Source: Candidatus Melainabacteria bacterium (GTDB lineage Bacteria; Cyanobacteriota; Vampirovibrionia; Obscuribacterales; Obscuribacteraceae). From it: a stretch of 64,000 nt of DNA. Shown piece by piece: positions 26,244-34,982 of this stretch. Each line of letters opens with the position of its first letter. Position 1 is the stretch's first letter. The DNA lies in contig PLXC01000020.1 in the NCBI GenBank assembly GCA_003151275.1, forward strand, positions 173,268 to 237,267, read 5' to 3'. Both the position numbers and the translations under genes were made by a program. The notes under the pieces were generated by a model that was given only the letters and a program-made list of their open reading frames with translations, had not been told where the DNA came from and made no database searches.

Positions 26244-27050
26244 TTACACCGTCTGTGGTGATGAGTAGATCGTCAGTGTCTCGATCCTGTATTTGCTGGT
26301 TCTTTCCCAAGAATCTGAGCTGCTGTATTGGTTGACGCCAAGGCGGGTGCGCAGATTCTTATAGTTTTCGAGCAGGGCAATGATGATCGGATCATCGCAA
26401 AAAAGCAGCGCTGTTCGAATTCGAATCGCTGGCTTATAGTACTTTTCCGCGAGATTATACTTGCCACTGGCGTGATACAACATAGCCAAGTTGTTAAATG
26501 CCATGCCAATATCAGCAGGATTGGCGACAGCAAGGTTTTGATAGATAGATAAAACTTCTAAACAAATTGGCTCTGCCCGCATGTATTGGCGCTGACTATA
26601 GTAAATTCCGGCGAGGCTGTTCAGGCAATTTGCGACAAGTCTGTGTTTTCTCGTGCCGACCATTTTTTCGGTCACTGCTAACGCCCGTTTGCAATGCAGC
26701 TCTGCCTGGTCAAACTTTCCGACATGCTGATAAAAATTGCTGATTCCATCCAGTGCGATCGCCAGTTTTTCGTCACTACCCTGGAAGACGATGGCTTCCT
26801 TGAGAGCTGCGAGCCAAAATTCTTCAGCGTGCACGTAATCGCCTTCGTAAGCAGCTGCCTCAGCATTTTCTCGGTATATTTGCCAATCATCTGTGGGATC
26901 GAATTTCAATTTCAAAGTCTCTTCTACGTTGTGCTTTCTCATTAGCCTGATTGGCATGGAATCATAAAACCTAGATTGCCGTGCTAGCTCATCAGGAGCG
27001 AAATGACTTGTAAATGATGGAGTAAGTACGTTCATGGATAAATCGGCCAT
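26244..27050 (-). CDS. TPR (kinesin light chain-like) protein
   Basis: 268 aa; AAGGA eight bases before the ATG. Four to five TPR units are visible between about 60 and 240: EAAAYEGDYVHAEEFWLAAL, ISNFYQHVGKFDQAELHCKR, LAGIYYSQRQYMRAEPICLE, LAMLYHASGKYNLAEKYYKP. The 42-residue spacing is that of TPR_12/kinesin-light-chain repeats. No signal peptide. It is divergent from the MFS gene. TPR proteins bind other proteins, but the partner cannot be inferred. Confidence 0.82.
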   Translation of the reverse strand: MADLSMNVLTPSFTSHFAPDELARQSRFYDSMPIRLMRKHNVEETLKLKFDPTDDWQIYRENAEAAAYEGDYVHAEEFWLAALKEAIVFQGSDEKLAIALDGISNFYQHVGKFDQAELHCKRALAVTEKMVGTRKHRLVANCLNSLAGIYYSQRQYMRAEPICLEVLSIYQNLAVANPADIGMAFNNLAMLYHASGKYNLAEKYYKPAIRIRTALLFCDDPIIIALLENYKNLRTRLGVNQYSSSDSWERTSKYRIETLTIYSSPQTV

Positions 27051-27204
27051 TGGCTAATCCTTCCGGTTGGTATGGTGGGGCGCACGGTCAATGTAGCGAC
27101 CATGTGTGGCAAAAATGTGAAACAGTCGTTAACATTCCTGGCGCCCCACGCGAACAAACAGCTGCAGCGACCGTCATCAATATATGGTGGAGGAAACGCT
27201 TGCT

Positions 27205-28524
27205 ATGTCCAATCAAATAACTGCGAGTACTCAACAACGCAGCACTAACCCGTTCCGTGTCTTCAAGAATCGGGAATACTCGCTTTACTTTGGCGGGCAA
27301 CTGATTTCGCAGGTCGGTACATGGATGCAGCAAATAGCCCTCAGTTGGTTGACATACAAACTGACCGGGTCGGCTTTGCTGCTCGCCGTAGTCGGTGTCT
27401 CAAGCCAGTTGCCATCTTTGCTGATCATGCCGTTTGCAGGCGTCCTTGCAGACCGATTCAATCGTCATCGTATTATCGTGCTTACCCAGTTCTGTGCGAT
27501 GGTCCAAGCGGGATCGCTGGCTTATCTGACCTTGACGCACCAACTACAAATCTGGCATTTAATTGGGCTCGGCATTTTAATGGGAATTATCAACGCTTTC
27601 GACATGCCGGTTCGCTCAGCCTTTGTTATGGACATGGTTAAGCGAAAGGAAGACATGCCCGCTGCAATCGCAATGAATTCGAGTCTGATGAATGTTTCGC
27701 GTCTGCTTGGTCCCGCTATTGCCGGATTTGTGGTGGCAGCGGTAGGGGAAGGTATGTGCTTCTTGATCAATTCTCTCAGCTACATTGCCGTGATAACGGC
27801 GCTCATGTTTATCCACGGAAATTTTGAGCCTAAAGCGAGAAATGCCACCCAGAGCGTTTTGAAAGAGTTGAAAGAAGGACTGGCTTACACAGCCAAGACC
27901 GCGCCGATTCGTGCGCCAATTTTGTTGCTCGCCATGTTTGGATTTGGTGGCATGGCTTACGCGATGTTGCTACCAGTCTTCGTAAAATCCATTGGCGGCA
28001 ACGCCAACACTCTCGGATATCTCAGCTCTGCGTCCGCCCTTGGCTCAATAGTCGGCACGGCAATATTAGCGACTCGCAAAAGCGTTCTTGGTTTGGGACG
28101 ATGGGCGCTCATAAGTTCATTCGTTTATGCTGTTTTCTTGTTCGCTTTCGGATTTGCTAATAACCTATGGTTGGCTTTACCGATCATGGCTGTTCTAGGT
28201 GCGGCGATGATGCTGCAAATGGGCTGCTGCAATACCATTTTGCAGGCAGTTGTTGAAGACGATAAACGTGGCCGAGTCATGAGTCTCTTCACTATGGCAT
28301 TTATGGGCACCGTGCCGCTGGGCAGTCTGGTTGCTGGTGCCATCGCCAGCCACTTCGGATTCCAAACAATGATTTTCGTCTGTGCTACTTACTGTCTAGT
28401 GGTGGCAGCTGTTTTTGCAAAGCAAATGCCAAGGCTCAGGCGCGAAACAAAGCCGATCTATCTTGAGCGAGGACTTCTCGAATCTGAAGAAGAAGTGGAC
28501 CTTGTCACCGAGCCCGCCGCTTGA
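27205..28524 (+). CDS. MFS exporter, EntS-like
   Basis: 439 aa from the ATG at 27205, which has GGAGGAA nine bases upstream; the in-frame ATG at 27184 lies before that site. Twelve hydrophobic segments are visible. FRVFKNREYSLYFGGQLISQ and TWMQQIALSWLTYKLTGSA mark helix 1, and LADRFNRHRIIVLTQ is the A-like loop of the MFS_3 (enterobactin exporter EntS) family. The second half repeats it (ATRKSVLGLGRWALISS; GRVMSLFTMAFMGTVPLGSL). It probably exports a small molecule by proton antiport. No siderophore or drug gene is adjacent to name a substrate. Confidence 0.87.
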   Translation: MSNQITASTQQRSTNPFRVFKNREYSLYFGGQLISQVGTWMQQIALSWLTYKLTGSALLLAVVGVSSQLPSLLIMPFAGVLADRFNRHRIIVLTQFCAMVQAGSLAYLTLTHQLQIWHLIGLGILMGIINAFDMPVRSAFVMDMVKRKEDMPAAIAMNSSLMNVSRLLGPAIAGFVVAAVGEGMCFLINSLSYIAVITALMFIHGNFEPKARNATQSVLKELKEGLAYTAKTAPIRAPILLLAMFGFGGMAYAMLLPVFVKSIGGNANTLGYLSSASALGSIVGTAILATRKSVLGLGRWALISSFVYAVFLFAFGFANNLWLALPIMAVLGAAMMLQMGCCNTILQAVVEDDKRGRVMSLFTMAFMGTVPLGSLVAGAIASHFGFQTMIFVCATYCLVVAAVFAKQMPRLRRETKPIYLERGLLESEEEVDLVTEPAA

Positions 28525-28579
28525 CCCTACGGGGATACAGCAGTCGTGTAGTCTGCGCACGCAAGGTCATCATGATTGT

Positions 28580-31543
28580 TCAACTGTGAATCGGAAGACT
28601 AAGCCAAAATGTACTTCCATGTCCAAGTTCGCTGACGACACTGACTGTGCCACCATGGGACTCAGCAATCAATTTGCAGATCGCTAGGCCAAGACCGAAC
28701 CCGCGCGCTTTATCGCTGGCCTTGGTTTGATAGAATCTCTCGAACAGCTGTTCTTGACTCTTCGCGTCCATGCCTGGCCCCTGATCTCGAACCCCGATTT
28801 TGAATGTATCGCCGTCGTGCTCAGTCACCACACTGATTTGGGTGTGAGGTGGAGAAAATTTGATGGCATTGGATAAATAATTGAGCAGGACTTGCAACAC
28901 TCTCGATCTATCCGCGGCGAGTTCGAAACCTTCACTCTCGTTCAACATCTGGATTTGACGATACTTGGCGATGCTAGCCAGTGCTGCAAGTGCTTCGTCG
29001 ACCGCCTCTCTGACTTCAAAAGGTTCAACGCGAATAGTGAGTTTGTTCTCTTCGGCACTTTCGAGAGTGAGCAAATCATCTACCAACTGCAGGATGCGCT
29101 CTATGTTTCCTTTGATAGCAAGAATATGTCGTGGTGCAGTGTCCGGCATTTTATCTAGTAAAAGCGGTTCAACTTGACTTAGAGAATCTCTCGCGGATGT
29201 AAGCGGTGAGCGCATATCGTCAACAAGAAGTTCGACGATCGCTTGCCTTTGTCTGGCCGCCTCGATTACCTCCTCGGCTCCTCTGTGCAGAATTTTATCC
29301 AGGTATACCAGTTCGTCGCCGCCGCTCAATTCTTCCAACAGCGGTTCTCGTCGCGGTAACTTCTTTGCATTTGCCACCAAAATGTTTAGACGTTTCGTAA
29401 TATGGATGTTGAATGCGAGCACCAATATCAGTGCCAGAATGAAGTTTGTAGCCAGCCATGCTAAGACAATTCTTTGTAAGGACTGTTTCGATTGAGTCTG
29501 TTCGGCACGCAGTCTTTCCAATTCGGCTTTTTCCTTAGCGAAGAGATCGTCATAGGTCGCTGCCACATATGACATTGCTTTGGAATAGTCGATGAACACT
29601 TGAAAGATAGAAGCAGAGCCCATCAATCCAAGATGTGGTCGTTCGGTAATTTGCAGCTGCAAATTCATTGGTTTGATCATCGCAAATTCAAATAGATCGA
29701 CCAACCTGGCCTCAGCGGGATAGCCGCTAGTTTGTTCCTTGAGTCTGGCCTGCACACTGCGAGCAACGTCGCCCTGCGCTTTGGCTTGTTCTTTCCATTT
29801 TGGATTTCCTGAAAGGGCATAACTAGCCGCATTTACAGTCACATCAAAAGTTGCGTTCAATCCTGCGTTTACATTGAGCAGTGTGTCGGTTAAACGTTGG
29901 ATCGTCGTTGCTTGCGCTTCTCCAATTTGCAATTCGTGATTGAGCCAGCCGATCCAGAGCGCTTCAAGACACAAAGGAATAATCACGAGAGCGATTCCCT
30001 TGTGAATAATGCGCGCGCCAAACCATCCTTTCGGTTTATATTGATTGAAGGATTTTGGACTATATTTAGTACCACTAATTACAGGCACAGTCGCTTCAGG
30101 AATTGCAGCACTAGGCATTCTCACCCAGAGCGAATTGAAGCCATCGTTTTGCTCAAAACCTACCGCCCCACCATGAGACTGCGCAATCAGCTGGCAAGTA
30201 ACAAGGCTGAGACCAGCGGCTGTACTTTTGTTGCCGTGCTTTGGGAATTTTCTGAAAAGATCAGTGCGTACGGAACGATCGAGTGGCGGACCAGGTACTT
30301 TGACTAAGACTCTGACACCATCTTCGGTGGTTTCTGCGAACACGGATATTTCCGGCTCACTTCCTGGAAATGCTTTCACACTGGCGAAGTAATTTATCAA
30401 TAGCTGTTCGAACTTTTCTTTGTCTGCGCGAATCAATCGATCAGGGCAAGTATTCTTTATGGAAAACTCAGTCAGATCGCCGACTTCCCTATAAGTGAGA
30501 ATTGCCTCGTCAACTGCCTCTTTGATGTTGAATTCGCTGACACTGAAATCGACTTTCCCTGCTTCAAATCTTTCAATTGTCAAAAGCTCGTTGACCAGCC
30601 TGAGCACTTGATTGACGTACTGGCTTACTGACTCAAGTATATGCGCCGCGGCGGTTGGCAATTTTGCCGACTGTGGATGATTGAGAACTTCAGTCGATAC
30701 CTGAGCAGCCATGAGCGGTGAGCGCATATCGTGCGCCACCATTTCCATTATCGATCTACGATGATCGTCGGACTGGCATAACTGCTCGTTTGCTGCATGC
30801 ATTACCGTATCCAGATAGGCAAGTTCGTCGCTGCCGGAGACAACTTTAGTCAGCTTTTCGCGCAAAGGTAACCTGCGAGCGTTGTCTATCAGTAATTGAA
30901 GACGACCAGTGATGTTGCTGTTGAACAAGTACAGAAGCAATGCAGCCAGGGCAAAATTGCTGGACAGCCCCGCATATACAAGAAACTTGACCCGGTTTCG
31001 CGCAGATTGTTCACGTGCCCTTGTGGCGGCCAGTCCGTTCATTTCTGCTTGCATCAATGTGCCAATTTTTTCGCCGTCGCTTATACCCAACCGAAGTAGC
31101 GGTCCGAGGTCTCTGCAAGCACCTAAGTTATCAAGCATGGTCGAACCCGGCTGTGCAGATGGCAGAGCAATTAGGGACTTCCACTCGGTCTCAGACATGC
31201 GTTCAAGTTCGCTTATGGTCTCGAGTCTCGCTGGATCGTTTGCAGACAGCTCTCGAAGCTGTTCATAGTGCTTGTGTAGTGCGTTGTGTTTCCTATTGGC
31301 GTATATTGCCCATGCTATTTTGGGATCGAACATGCGGCTCATCAATTCCAAGATAACGACGTGTCTGTCTTCACTTGCGCCGGCAAGATGCATGGCAAAG
31401 TCTCTTTGTTTTGTCTCTTCAACAGCCAAATACTCTGTAGACAGCCATAACTGACTGAGCAAAAGAAGCCACAGTGTCTCGAGGATTAGAGGTATTAGAA
31501 CGAGCGCCAGACCCTTATGCAAGATGCGCGGTTGGAGACTCAC
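28580..31543 (-). CDS. Tandem double histidine kinase with complementary lesions
   Basis: 987 aa from GTG, nine bases after the upstream TPR stop. It is two kinases end to end (about 1-480 and 505-987), each with a helix, extracytoplasmic region, second helix, HAMP-like linker, HisKA and HATPase. Half one keeps the phospho-acceptor (VAHDMRSPL, His271), but its ATPase is degenerate: N-box Asn replaced by Ser388, and G1 DxGxG replaced by VPGPP (Val416). Half two has an intact ATPase (NYLSNAIKFS with Asn892, DQGPGM with Asp920, GFGLGLAICK), but its acceptor is Asp775 (LVDDMRSPL). Together they make one complete kinase, implying that half two phosphorylates His271 in cis or across a dimer. No intact response regulator lies next to it. 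Confidence 0.93.
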   Translation of the reverse strand: MSLQPRILHKGLALVLIPLILETLWLLLLSQLWLSTEYLAVEETKQRDFAMHLAGASEDRHVVILELMSRMFDPKIAWAIYANRKHNALHKHYEQLRELSANDPARLETISELERMSETEWKSLIALPSAQPGSTMLDNLGACRDLGPLLRLGISDGEKIGTLMQAEMNGLAATRAREQSARNRVKFLVYAGLSSNFALAALLLYLFNSNITGRLQLLIDNARRLPLREKLTKVVSGSDELAYLDTVMHAANEQLCQSDDHRRSIMEMVAHDMRSPLMAAQVSTEVLNHPQSAKLPTAAAHILESVSQYVNQVLRLVNELLTIERFEAGKVDFSVSEFNIKEAVDEAILTYREVGDLTEFSIKNTCPDRLIRADKEKFEQLLINYFASVKAFPGSEPEISVFAETTEDGVRVLVKVPGPPLDRSVRTDLFRKFPKHGNKSTAAGLSLVTCQLIAQSHGGAVGFEQNDGFNSLWVRMPSAAIPEATVPVISGTKYSPKSFNQYKPKGWFGARIIHKGIALVIIPLCLEALWIGWLNHELQIGEAQATTIQRLTDTLLNVNAGLNATFDVTVNAASYALSGNPKWKEQAKAQGDVARSVQARLKEQTSGYPAEARLVDLFEFAMIKPMNLQLQITERPHLGLMGSASIFQVFIDYSKAMSYVAATYDDLFAKEKAELERLRAEQTQSKQSLQRIVLAWLATNFILALILVLAFNIHITKRLNILVANAKKLPRREPLLEELSGGDELVYLDKILHRGAEEVIEAARQRQAIVELLVDDMRSPLTSARDSLSQVEPLLLDKMPDTAPRHILAIKGNIERILQLVDDLLTLESAEENKLTIRVEPFEVREAVDEALAALASIAKYRQIQMLNESEGFELAADRSRVLQVLLNYLSNAIKFSPPHTQISVVTEHDGDTFKIGVRDQGPGMDAKSQEQLFERFYQTKASDKARGFGLGLAICKLIAESHGGTVSVVSELGHGSTFWLSLPIHS

Positions 31544-31552
31544 GATAGCGGC

Positions 31553-32395
31553 CTACTTCTTGTCCTTCGTTAGGAACGGACTTTCGTTGTACAGTTCTTG
31601 TTCAACCTTCCGGACGGCAGCCTTATCTTCTAGTGCACGTTTGGTGTCTTTGAGAGTTTCATAGCAGCTCGCCCGCTCACCAAGAAGCTCTACGAGCATT
31701 TTAAAAGCCGGATAGATTTCGCGGCTCTCTTTGTCTATACGCTGTATCTTTTCCCGCTGAGTCTTCACAAGAAAATCGAAATCAATGAGCGCCTGTCGCG
31801 GTTGTTTTAAAGCCATTAGGGCCCGGGCGCGATGCTCGCGGCCGTTAAACTCATCACCGCTCTTTAGGATTTCGGATGACATTTGAAGTGCCATCTCGTT
31901 ATCACCACTCAGACGCGCGCAATCGGATATTTCAGTCAATAGGGTCTTTACTCCGAGTTGTCGGGCGATTTTTAAAGTCTTGATCGCGTCCTTATATTTC
32001 CCTTGTTTTTGGTAAAGTTTGCCCAATTCTGTAGCTGCATTACTAGCTGAATACTTATTTTTTGAATTTATCAACTTCTGGTAATCGGCGATGCATTCGT
32101 CGAAGCGATGTTCATTGCGATATTCCTCTGCACGTTCCAGGCGCACAGCATCATCATTTGGATGCGTACTCAGATATTTGGAATAGCAGTTAATCGCTTC
32201 TTCGTCATCAAACATTTGTTTGTTGTGTCGAGCACGTTTCAGTAAGTCTTCGCCCGATTCAATTTTCGCTGGTGCTGAGCCGGTCGGTTTGTGACTCTGG
32301 TCAGAATTGTTAGAACAATACCCAGGCAGAGCCCACTGCATCAAAAGAGCGCTCAAAAGAACGAGTAGAATGCCGTTGCTTTTAGTAGTTTTCAC
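31553..32395 (-). CDS. Exported TPR protein
   Basis: 280 aa from a GTG. A Sec signal peptide is clear (SNGILLVLLSALLMQWALPG, ending GYCSN; the Cys may make it a lipoprotein, but the lipobox LPGYC is weak). TPR units follow: ARHNKQMFDDEEAINCYSKY, AEEYRNEHRFDECIADYQKL, LGKLYQKQGKYKDAIKTLKI and a C-terminal pair around REHRARALMALKQPRQALID. It is translated just ahead of the double kinase (nine-base gap), so it probably works with that sensor, perhaps presenting a periplasmic ligand. That link is inference from gene order. Confidence 0.83.
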   Translation of the reverse strand: MKTTKSNGILLVLLSALLMQWALPGYCSNNSDQSHKPTGSAPAKIESGEDLLKRARHNKQMFDDEEAINCYSKYLSTHPNDDAVRLERAEEYRNEHRFDECIADYQKLINSKNKYSASNAATELGKLYQKQGKYKDAIKTLKIARQLGVKTLLTEISDCARLSGDNEMALQMSSEILKSGDEFNGREHRARALMALKQPRQALIDFDFLVKTQREKIQRIDKESREIYPAFKMLVELLGERASCYETLKDTKRALEDKAAVRKVEQELYNESPFLTKDKK

Positions 32396-32769
32396 TTTTA
32401 ATGGTGTCCAATCCAGATCGTTCTATCGTGTCGAGATCAAATATATGCCCATTACAACACGAGATGAGCTCTCTTCGGATCAGCTATCCTGGAATGAACA
32501 GTCCCTGGTAATCAGAATTCAGGGGATAAGAGTGCACCTTCACGGGGATGAGACTTCCTGAAAGCAGCACTCCCGCACCTCCAGGTACTTCTACGCTGTT
32601 CTCGATTACTTTTAACGTGTCCGCCGCCAGCCTGCTAAAAGAGTGACCTTTGAGAATTTAAGATGATGCCTAAGGAAAGAGTCGTAATCACTATGTTGCC
32701 AGAGGCTGCTTGATTATCCATCTCGATTTGCTGAGCACGTTGGTACCGCTTCAAGAGTCCATCAATTTG
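32396..32769. other. Degraded region between TPR gene and response-regulator remnant
   Basis: No intact gene. On the minus strand an open stretch of about 57 codons without a start (about 32483-32657) reads SVEVPGGAGVLLSGSLIPVK near its middle and looks protein-like, but I recognise no family. The frameshifted continuation of the response-regulator remnant occupies the right end. I take this as decayed sequence. Confidence 0.45.
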
Positions 32770-32907
32770 TCAGGTAATCTTTCTTGAGTGCCAGAATTGA
32801 TTCGCCACTGAATATGGTGCTTCAACTGTATGTTTTTCTAGTAGCAAACAATCGCAGACCGCAGCGGACAGCTTCTTATCATCTTCGACAACGAGAATTT
32901 TGGCCAT
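32770..32907 (-). pseudogene. Response regulator receiver, frameshifted remnant
   Basis: 45 codons beginning MAKILVVEDDKKLSAAVCDC, the first beta strand, acidic pair and helix of a receiver domain, then LLLEKHTVEAPYS. After that the frame goes wrong; shifting one frame restores GESILALKKDYLTN, the expected helix 2 (YSGEEALxxLKKDY), before a stop. So at least one frameshift plus later decay has destroyed the gene; the phospho-Asp strand is not found. It lies upstream of, and in line with, the TPR gene and double kinase, where a cognate regulator would be expected. Confidence 0.8.
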
Positions 32908-33043
32908 CGATCCGTCTGCATTAGATCCGATTCTATTTTAATTAGCCTACGACAAAAACACAGTCATGCTGCCTCCTTCGTTAAGGATGGCAGCATGACA
33001 GTAATTTTTAGATTTAGAACGCACGAAGCGAGCTAATCAATCA

Positions 33044-33241
33044 CTAAACGGTTTTGATGAACTCGTCGAGATGCTTTTCAGCTTCTTCTTTTGAATGACC
33101 ATAGTGAGTCTGCAGTTTGCCTACCAACTCATCTTTTTTTCCGCCGATTTGTGTTAAATCATCGTCGGTAAGTTTGCCCCACTTAGCCTTTACTTTTCCC
33201 GAGAACTGTTTCCAATCGCCTTTTACTTCATCCCAGTTCAT
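33044..33241 (-). CDS. CsbD-family stress protein
   Basis: 65 aa from an ATG preceded by AGGGGAG six bases upstream (an 83-codon longer frame lacks a site). MNWDEVKGDWKQFSGKVKAK opens the protein as in CsbD/YjbJ proteins, small hydrophilic helical proteins made under general stress. Length matches the family. It follows the ECF sigma factor gene on the same strand after 76 bp, so the sigma factor may control it. Molecular function of the family is not established. Confidence 0.93.
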   Translation of the reverse strand: MNWDEVKGDWKQFSGKVKAKWGKLTDDDLTQIGGKKDELVGKLQTHYGHSKEEAEKHLDEFIKTV

Positions 33242-33317
33242 ACTGATCTCCCCTTTATTGCGGATCCATTTAATGTAGACACGAACATGTGCCATTATAA
33301 CTCAGCTAGATTGCCAG

Positions 33318-33965
33318 TTAACTAACGCATCGAAGATGTGAAATTCGTTTAGAAACTTTGGTGCGCGCTCGCGCGATGCGTGACTTTACAGTGCCCAGTT
33401 CGGCACCTGTAATGGCAGCGATATCCTCGTAAGCCAGGCCTTGAATTTCGCGCAGAATAATCACGTTTTTAAATTGCTTTGGAAGCGCATCGATGGCAGC
33501 GTTTACTTGATTTACTATTTCTTTTCTTTCAAGCAATTCATCAGGTTGTGACCTGGTGTCAGCTATTTGACGTGGGCTGCTGTCTTGGTCGTCATTTTTA
33601 AGTGGCTCGTCTAATGAGACGACTGCAAAGTGTGGACGGCGTCTAAGTTCATCGTAAAAAAGGTTTGTTATTACTTGATGCAGCCAACCTTTAAAAGCTT
33701 TCGGGTTTTTGAGTTGGCTGATTGAGCGCCAGACTTTGATGAAAACGTCCTGAGTCAGATCATCGTGACTGCTGGTCCAGTCCGGAGCTAGCTTGTTAAT
33801 ATCCGCACGAACGAACCGTTGGAAGCGCCGAAACAGTTCTGGGAATGCGGTCTCGTCTTGGTTCTGACAAGCGAGAACGACTTGAAAATCTTCCATCACA
33901 GCGTAGTCGTTTTCTTTCACGACTCTTAGTCTGGAGCTGGACTCTATATCTAGTTGGACGGACAT
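33318..33965 (-). CDS. ECF-type RNA polymerase sigma factor
   Basis: 215 aa from an ATG with GGAGGAG five bases upstream (the longer frame from 34007 is unsupported). Region 2 is clear: FPELFRRFQRFVRADINKLA, DDLTQDVFIKVWRSI and PKAFKGWLHQVITNLFYDEL. Region 4 is VNAAIDALPKQFKNVIILRE, GLAYEDIAAITG, GTVKSRIARARTKV. No membrane anti-sigma factor is adjacent, so control may be by another route. It lies ahead of csbD and divergent from an FHA gene. Confidence 0.93.
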   Translation of the reverse strand: MSVQLDIESSSRLRVVKENDYAVMEDFQVVLACQNQDETAFPELFRRFQRFVRADINKLAPDWTSSHDDLTQDVFIKVWRSISQLKNPKAFKGWLHQVITNLFYDELRRRPHFAVVSLDEPLKNDDQDSSPRQIADTRSQPDELLERKEIVNQVNAAIDALPKQFKNVIILREIQGLAYEDIAAITGAELGTVKSRIARARTKVSKRISHLRCVS

Positions 33966-34308
33966 GTTTCTCCTCCAAGTCAGTTGCCTGACTCGGTTCA
34001 ATTGCACAGTACCTAACTATCATGACCTGATTCGCAGGTTTTTGCTAGTGGTGTTATCCTTACACGCTGTCTCCGGTGCTAAGACTGATTCTGCGACGTT
34101 CCGCGCGCTTGGCTGGGAGGGTGTGTATATGGTAAACCTTAGATGATTGTGAAGTATAAACGTCTACATGAAGGGTGCGCTGCCCTGCACATTAATTAGT
34201 GGGCTATTTCGAATTTGAACCGTGTAGAGGAAAAAGGACACAACTTCGTCACATTTTTTTCCTAGACTCTTTAAATCGAGTCCGCCCCCTTCGCGGAGAT
34301 TGTTCAAA
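33966..34308. other. Divergent intergenic region, 343 bp
   Basis: Between the sigma-factor gene and the FHA gene. It must hold both promoters, including any autoregulatory ECF site, but I find no convincing pair of boxes. GGAGA at 34295-34299 is the ribosome site of the FHA gene. No gene is seen. Confidence 0.5.
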
Positions 34309-34848
34309 ATGTTACTAAACCACCCCTTCAATGATGGAATCAATAGCGCTACTCTCGTCGGTGTCGACGATCGGCGCGCTTTCGACCTAAATGGTTCAGA
34401 CACGTTTATAGGTAGATCGAAAGAGAACGATATTTCCTTAATCGCAGACCTCAGTCTGTCCCGCCGGCACGCCGCAATTACCAAAGTCGATGGTGTTTAC
34501 TATCTACGTGATTTGCGCAGCTCCAATGGCACTTTACTAAACGGAAAAACGGTCGATGGAATGGTTGCCCTTCAACCTGATGACGAGATTTTTCTTGGCA
34601 GAAGCAGGTTTCTTTTTTGCCCAAGTTCAGCCAAGCTTGAATCGACTGAATCGTATGTTTCCAACGAACGTACAGTTTTCTTAGGTAAGGTAAAACCTAC
34701 CTTTGTAACCAGAACTAGCAATCTCATGCTTAGATTAAAACGATTGCTGTTCGCGGCGCAGCCATGCAGTTTGACAGCGCTCACACCTTCCATTCAACGG
34801 CTTAGAGCAAGTCACCATGATGAACTGCTTAGAGGCATTCAGCGTTAG
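34309..34848 (+). CDS. FHA-domain protein
   Basis: 179 aa from the ATG at 34309 (GGAGA nine bases upstream; a TTG three codons earlier is too close to that site). An FHA domain covers about 15-110: FIGRSKENDISL (conserved GR), LSLSRRHAAI (SxxH) and LRDLRSSNGTLLNG (SxNGT), the phosphothreonine-binding residues. The remainder is basic, with an unremarkable tail. FHA proteins read Ser/Thr phosphorylation; no Ser/Thr kinase is in the window. Confidence 0.88.
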   Translation: MLLNHPFNDGINSATLVGVDDRRAFDLNGSDTFIGRSKENDISLIADLSLSRRHAAITKVDGVYYLRDLRSSNGTLLNGKTVDGMVALQPDDEIFLGRSRFLFCPSSAKLESTESYVSNERTVFLGKVKPTFVTRTSNLMLRLKRLLFAAQPCSLTALTPSIQRLRASHHDELLRGIQR

Positions 34849-34933
34849 CATTAAGTACTCACAAGTCGGTTCATCCAACTTGGCTTGAAATAGTCCATAA
34901 CGATGGCACTGCTACATCGCTACAAACTCTCAA

Positions 34934-34982
34934 TTTACTAGGATCTCGTATCTCTGCCAACTTCCTTTTACTAGGATCTCGT
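34934..34982. repeat. 16-bp direct repeat, 33-bp period
   Basis: TTTACTAGGATCTCGT occurs at 34934-34949 and again at 34967-34982, the second touching the stop codon of the minus-strand CAP gene. It may mark a small duplication. The shared GGATC core also occurs in the 63298-63327 repeat. Confidence 0.85.

Noticed and set aside
26023..26268. 81-codon plus-strand frame in the intergenic region
   Set aside because: No ribosome site, no family pattern, and it runs through the hairpin and into the TPR gene's end.
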